Positions 60,150-64,000 of a DNA stretch of 64,000 nucleotides are shown here, piece by piece. Each line of letters begins with the position of its first letter. Position 1 is the stretch's first letter. Origin of the DNA: Corbicula japonica. Its lineage: Eukaryota; Mollusca; Bivalvia; Venerida; Cyrenidae. A program made the translations under genes and the position numbers. The notes under the pieces were generated by a model, which saw nothing but the letters and a program-made list of their open reading frames with translations, searched no databases and was not told the origin of the DNA. Location: NCBI GenBank assembly GCA_038501625.1, contig JAZAYU010001068.1, positions 1 to 64,000 on the forward strand, written 5' to 3'.

Positions 60150-61290
60150 AAATGAGAAGCCGAGGGGTTACCGCCTTGGAACGGTCAGTGGCAAATCAAA
60201 TTGCCACTGGGGGTTTAAACCAGGTTCTAGGGTGCACCAACCTCACACTTGCCCCAACAGGTTCTCATATCACAAAACAAGTACAAGTTGTCTTGGTGAA
60301 AAGACTCCAACCCACTTATCTGCTTAACAATGTTGCATGCAAAAGCACACAAACATATAAAAGATAAGAAGCTAAGAGCATTGCAAAGCCGAAAGGGGTA
60401 CTCAATGATCTTACCGAGACCAGAGCTCTTAGAGTAAAATCAGCAAGAACACGATGACAGGGTTAAAAGAAACAAATCGAGCTTCTAGGTTCTTTTAAGA
60501 AAAGATTTCCCCGATAACCTTCATAAACTCTTAAACACCTGCCACCGTCGTGCAACCAAAGAGGTAAGCATAATGATCAACTGTAGATGGGTTAATCACC
60601 AGGCCTGCAGAGCGCTGTAAAATATCATGTTGGTAACCTTTCTTTTTAAATTTACAGATGGTTTTTACGAATAACCGGGAGAAATTAACACTGCCTTTAA
60701 TCTTTTTACGTTTATAAATTAAAGCTCCATAAAAAAACTGGTTGTGAAATACCTTGTTGCAAAAGTGATTTTAAACTGCATTTGTATTTATGAATTAAAT
60801 CTGGGTATCGGCGATAAAACTTGCAAAAGGTTTTCCTAAATTTGTGATACCGATAACCTTGTTTTAAAAGTTTTTCTGTAATGCAAAGATTACGTTCATT
60901 ACGTTCATTGAAATCATTAACATTGTTGCAAGCTCTTGAAAAGCGAACAAGCTGTGAGATATAAACCTCATAAGATGTTGCACGGGGAACATCGCCGTCT
61001 AAAAACGGAAAATTTACTATATTAAAATTAAAATCATCTCTTTTATCATAAATTTTAGTAGTGACATAACCATTTTCAATGAACAGATTTAGATCGAGAA
61101 AGTTTGCTTGCTTTTCTGAAGTGTTCGCTTTGTTAAGTTGTAGTTCTTTAGGATAAATCTTATTAACCAGTAATGGAAAATGGTTATTGTCTATATTTAA
61201 TAAATCATCAAGGTACCTCGAGGTGTTGTCGAGTGTTAGCGTAAGCTTAACATACCAAAACGTTGAAATGAAATCTGTAATTTCATTTCA
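60150..61290 (-). mobile_element. Penelope-like (or related) retroelement, 3' half
   Basis: The minus strand carries a reverse-transcriptase C-terminal region (61290-60540). A tail follows with 'GCTCTGGTCTCGGTAAGATC', 'CACCAAGACAACTTGTACTT' and 'CTGTTGGGGCAAGTGTGAGG', shared with 32700-33440 (+) and 8522-8605 (+). The element is 5'-truncated and frame-broken. Confidence 0.65.
60540..61290 (-). pseudogene. Reverse transcriptase relic with YLDD motif
   Basis: On the minus strand a frame of about 190 codons without any ATG is open from about 61289 to 60716. It contains the catalytic 'SRYLDDLLNIDNN', then 'FLDLNLFIENGY', 'TKIYDKRDDFNFNIVNFPFL', 'YISQLVRFSRAC' and 'QGYRYHKFRKTFCKFYRR'. YxDD is the reverse-transcriptase active site. 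The following FLD...G...T..Y.KR and RF.R.C pattern is like the post-catalytic part of Penelope-type enzymes, though the exact clade is uncertain. A nine-base duplication repeats 'NER' in 'DFNERNERN'. An upstream stop at about 61290 and a frameshift near 60716 show it is dead. The fingers and palm upstream are missing. Confidence 0.75.
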
Positions 61291-61880
61291 TGAAGTCTCA
61301 TCACCATTTCCTTGTACGAGTATGTGTCACAGTGTAGTGTAATCAAGTATGTCATCATGGACAATTTAAAGCAATCTGTTATCTCATACAAAAACATACG
61401 TACATACTTAACAAATTTATACAAAGCTTGTCCGCGCAGCGCTATTAAAGAATTACTCATCTTGTTTCAATTTGATAAAGAGTTCAAGTGAAAATATAAT
61501 TTCTTAGAACGCTTCTGCATGTGATAAATTATATGTTAAAATCTTAAACATGTTTAAGAAGTAAGACACTTAGTGTATATGATTTCTTGTCTTAAAGGCC
61601 ATTATACAAGTAGACACTTAAAACTAATCGGGAACATATTTAGTTTTGTGATGACTTTCAAAGAGCATTACATAGGCCTAGATTTATATCAGTGTAGCGA
61701 CTTTCCTGTTTCTGAACATTCTATACAAAAGCTAGTTGTCAAACAAAAATAGGTTAAGTATGCCTTAATGTGGTTATTAAAGGCACTTGGATATAGAAGA
61801 TATCTCTTCTGACTAAGAAATAATGTACTTTGTAAGTTAATACCCAAATACTAAACATAGTTATAAAGGATACATGTGTA
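61291..61880. other. Intergenic, nothing recognised
   Basis: AT-rich. A 74-codon minus-strand frame ends inside the retroelement relic but shows no matching motif. Confidence 0.4.
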
Positions 61881-61958
61881 TATCCACGCTTGAAATCGAA
61901 CCGATACGATGACATCGCTAAGCCACATGACTAAGAGCACGTTACCGACACTGTCTTA
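61881..61958 (-). mobile_element. tRNA-like SINE head
   Basis: The minus strand reads 'GTCATGTGGCTTAGCGATGT' with a possible A box. A B box 'CGGTTCGATTTC' follows about 30 bp on. The acceptor stem cannot be closed convincingly, so this is a SINE head or tRNA pseudogene. Confidence 0.45.
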
Positions 61959-62600
61959 TAAACTCGTCCACGCGGAAATTACAACTCTTCAGATATATAA
62001 TCCACCCAAAAAATTATTCTGTTTTTAAGGTACCTCTGCATTTATTGTTGACCTTCACGCCCACTTCAAAACAATTATTCACGCTATGGGTTCCATATTT
62101 CGTCCAATTATCTCTAGCCTCTAATACTGTGGAATCCTTAACCTGTGTCATTTGTTTTCGCGACTCTATATTATATAATTATACGATGGAAAGTACCCAA
62201 GTTGATCGAAATATTTGGACAGCAACAAAGTGTGGCTATACTGTAGCGAAACCTTAATGTATAGACTGACACAATGAAAACAACAAAAAAGCAAAAAATA
62301 AAGATTCCTTATGGCCTAGACAATTATGACTCCACCAAACTTTGTCATTTACCAGTAAGTATATAATAAACCAGATTAGCTGAATAGTAAAACTGTAAAG
62401 CTGTATCTTTTTTCTATTTAATTTGCCTAGTGGACAGCGTGTATGGGCTTGCATGAATTGCTGTGTTGGAAAGCATGGCTTTCGACAAGGAAGAGCAAGT
62501 ATCTCGTTTGATTTAACGTTTCAGATCAAGAAATCGAATGGTTGTAACTATGTTATAATAAGAAAGCTACAAACCGTAATCTATTTAAACGCATTTGTAC
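61959..62600. other. Intergenic, nothing recognised
   Basis: Short frames on both strands, no recognisable domain. Confidence 0.4.
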
Positions 62601-62605
62601 GATAT

Positions 62606-63205
62606 GATAAGGTTAAAGTGTTATCTACTTGGCGGCACACATGCCAAGTTCATGTGATCAGGTTAATGCCTTATCTAGTTGAAGGTACACATACACAGTT
62701 CATGTGATCAGGTTAATGTATTTTCTCCTTGACGGCACACATACAATGTTTATATGATCATGTTAATGTCTTATCTTCTTGACGACACACATACAACGTT
62801 CATGTGATCAGGTAAATGCCTTATCTTCTTGACGGCACACCTACAACGTTCATATGATCTGGTAAATGCCTTATCTTCTTGACGGCACACATACAACGTT
62901 CATATGATCAGGTAAATGCCTTATCTTCTTGACGGCACACATACAACGTTCATATGATCAGGTAAATGTCTTATTAAGTCGTCGGTAAAACATACAAAGT
63001 TCATATGATCAGGTAAATGTCTTATTAAGTTGTCGGTAAAACATACAAAGTTCATATAATCATGTAAATGTCTTATCTACTCGATTGCACACATAAAAAG
63101 TTCATATGATCATGTAAATGTCTTGTCTTCTTGATTACACACATACACAGTTCTTATGACTTGTCTACTTGACGGATTACTTACGAAGTTCATATGATCA
63201 GGTAA
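62606..63205 (+). repeat. 60-bp minisatellite, ~10 units
   Basis: Unit: 'GTTCATATGATCAGGTAAAT', 'GCCTTATCTTCTTGACGGCA', 'CACATACAAC'. The central units (about 62780-62960) are nearly identical and the edges are diverged, the usual pattern of unequal exchange within an array. Confidence 0.92.
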
Positions 63206-63217
63206 ACATCTGATCTA

Positions 63218-63840
63218 CGAGGGGTGATAATTAAAGCATGGAAAAGTCCTTTAATTTCGACATTTAGTGATCAATTAAAAGCTGAGAGGGCATGTATATT
63301 ATTGCATGTTTAATAAAAATTAAAGGGAAAAAGGACATGAAAATATACAGTAGTTTACAAATAATACATATTTTTCTATACCCATATACACGCGACTACC
63401 GCATGATGTCAACAGTATAAATTCAAGGTACTGTCAACTGAATTGCATGCAGCATTGATGTATACGTGGCAATTGTTGCAATATTTGCAAATAGAACGAC
63501 TTGTAATACCATATTTACACAGAATCTGTCATTTTACTTGTCGAAGTCCTTCTGTCAACATTATCATTTCCCTCACAAAACGGACGTTGTTGACGTTGTG
63601 TTTTGCATTTTGGCGACCACATCTCCTGTTATCATCAATCTCTTTTTGTCCGTACCAAATACGCATATGCCACTCAAAAATAAACGAGCGGCAAACAGTT
63701 TTTATTCATGTAGCATCTTCAGATCTTTTTTCGGCATTTTCAGTGTCATTCAATATCGAGCCAAGGACTATTACAACCCTCCGCACAAGGTTGACGAACA
63801 AAGCAGTAAAACGCAGTTTTCCGAACGACCCTAGCCCGCC
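63218..63840 (-). mobile_element. Internally deleted mariner-like element
   Basis: It starts TACGAGGGGTGATAATTAAA, comparable to the mariner-type terminus at 30315. It carries only the N-terminal region of a transposase on the minus strand. The catalytic domain and the second terminus are not seen. Confidence 0.6.
63466..63835 (-). pseudogene. Mariner transposase N-terminal relic
   Basis: The minus-strand translation contains 'LKMLHE', then in a shifted frame 'FEWHMRIWYGQKEIDDNRRC' and 'GRQNAKHNVNNVRFVREMI', followed by 'ILCKYGITSRSI'. This is the order of the paired helix-turn-helix DNA-binding region of mariner transposases (F.WH.RF..G....D..R.GRP; V..V...I; I....GI). Stops and shifts break it. 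Long plus-strand frames over the same bases (122 and 139 codons) are shadows. Confidence 0.65.
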
Positions 63841-64000
63841 CAACGTCTACGTGATTCTATAACATGACATCCGTTTGTTTTCTATTTCCGCCCGAAGCAG
63901 CTATGATGGTGACGTCATGTCAGTATTATGTCAGTACGCACAAAACTATGTAGTGAACTATGTTAGAGATTATTGTTTAAACAATGATAAATGTGAGCTG

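Noticed and set aside
63443..63862. 122- and 139-codon plus-strand frames
   Set aside because: Shadows of the minus-strand mariner N-terminal relic, whose translation matches a known domain.

Overview
This is a eukaryotic, AT-rich, intron- and repeat-dominated window. The mix of repeats (tRNA-head SINEs, Tc1/mariner relics, a short-internal LTR element, many foldback elements, a repeat with ~156-bp tandem cores of the bivalve 'pearl' type) and the thrombospondin-1/SRCR architecture of one gene suggest a lophotrochozoan, most likely a bivalve mollusc. This is inference; no species-diagnostic gene is present. Only two host genes can be supported, and both lie on the + strand.

Layout. 0-3.2 kb: a tRNA-derived SINE abutting a ~150-180 bp satellite with GC-rich 8-mer linkers. 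4.9-9 kb: a 109-bp-arm hairpin, an array of nine GAATTC-centred palindromes, and several tRNA-like SINE heads. 10.7-19.6 kb: an old ~330-bp tandem repeat split by nested insertions. These are a TTAA-flanked inverted-repeat element, a Tc1-like relic, a recent 3.5-kb non-autonomous LTR retrotransposon with a 4-bp target duplication, a small hairpin element and a ~250-bp MITE. 21.6-24.0 kb: a two-exon iduronate-2-sulfatase-like gene with an added C-terminal membrane segment.

25.8-49.5 kb: a probable single multi-exon gene. It encodes a type II membrane protein with a tyrosine-motif cytoplasmic tail, six thrombospondin type-1 repeats (one exon each) and a C-terminal class-A SRCR domain in two exons. 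Every intron up to the SRCR domain is phase 1. The 14-kb intron between the last TSP1 exon and the SRCR exons holds several repeat families. These include a ~2.9-kb array of AGAACGTTCT palindromes flanked by two near-identical 277-bp direct repeats. 50.3-51.1 kb: a CpG-rich block of unknown origin. 51.9-52.8 kb: paired hairpins and a THAP-domain-like relic. 58.1-63.8 kb: a Penelope-like (or related) reverse-transcriptase relic, two minisatellites and a mariner relic.

The sulfatase acts on sulfated glycans and the other gene looks like an adhesion or recognition receptor, but nothing in the sequence links them functionally. The rest is intergenic or intronic DNA shaped by mobile elements, with a marked excess of long inverted repeats from several unrelated families.
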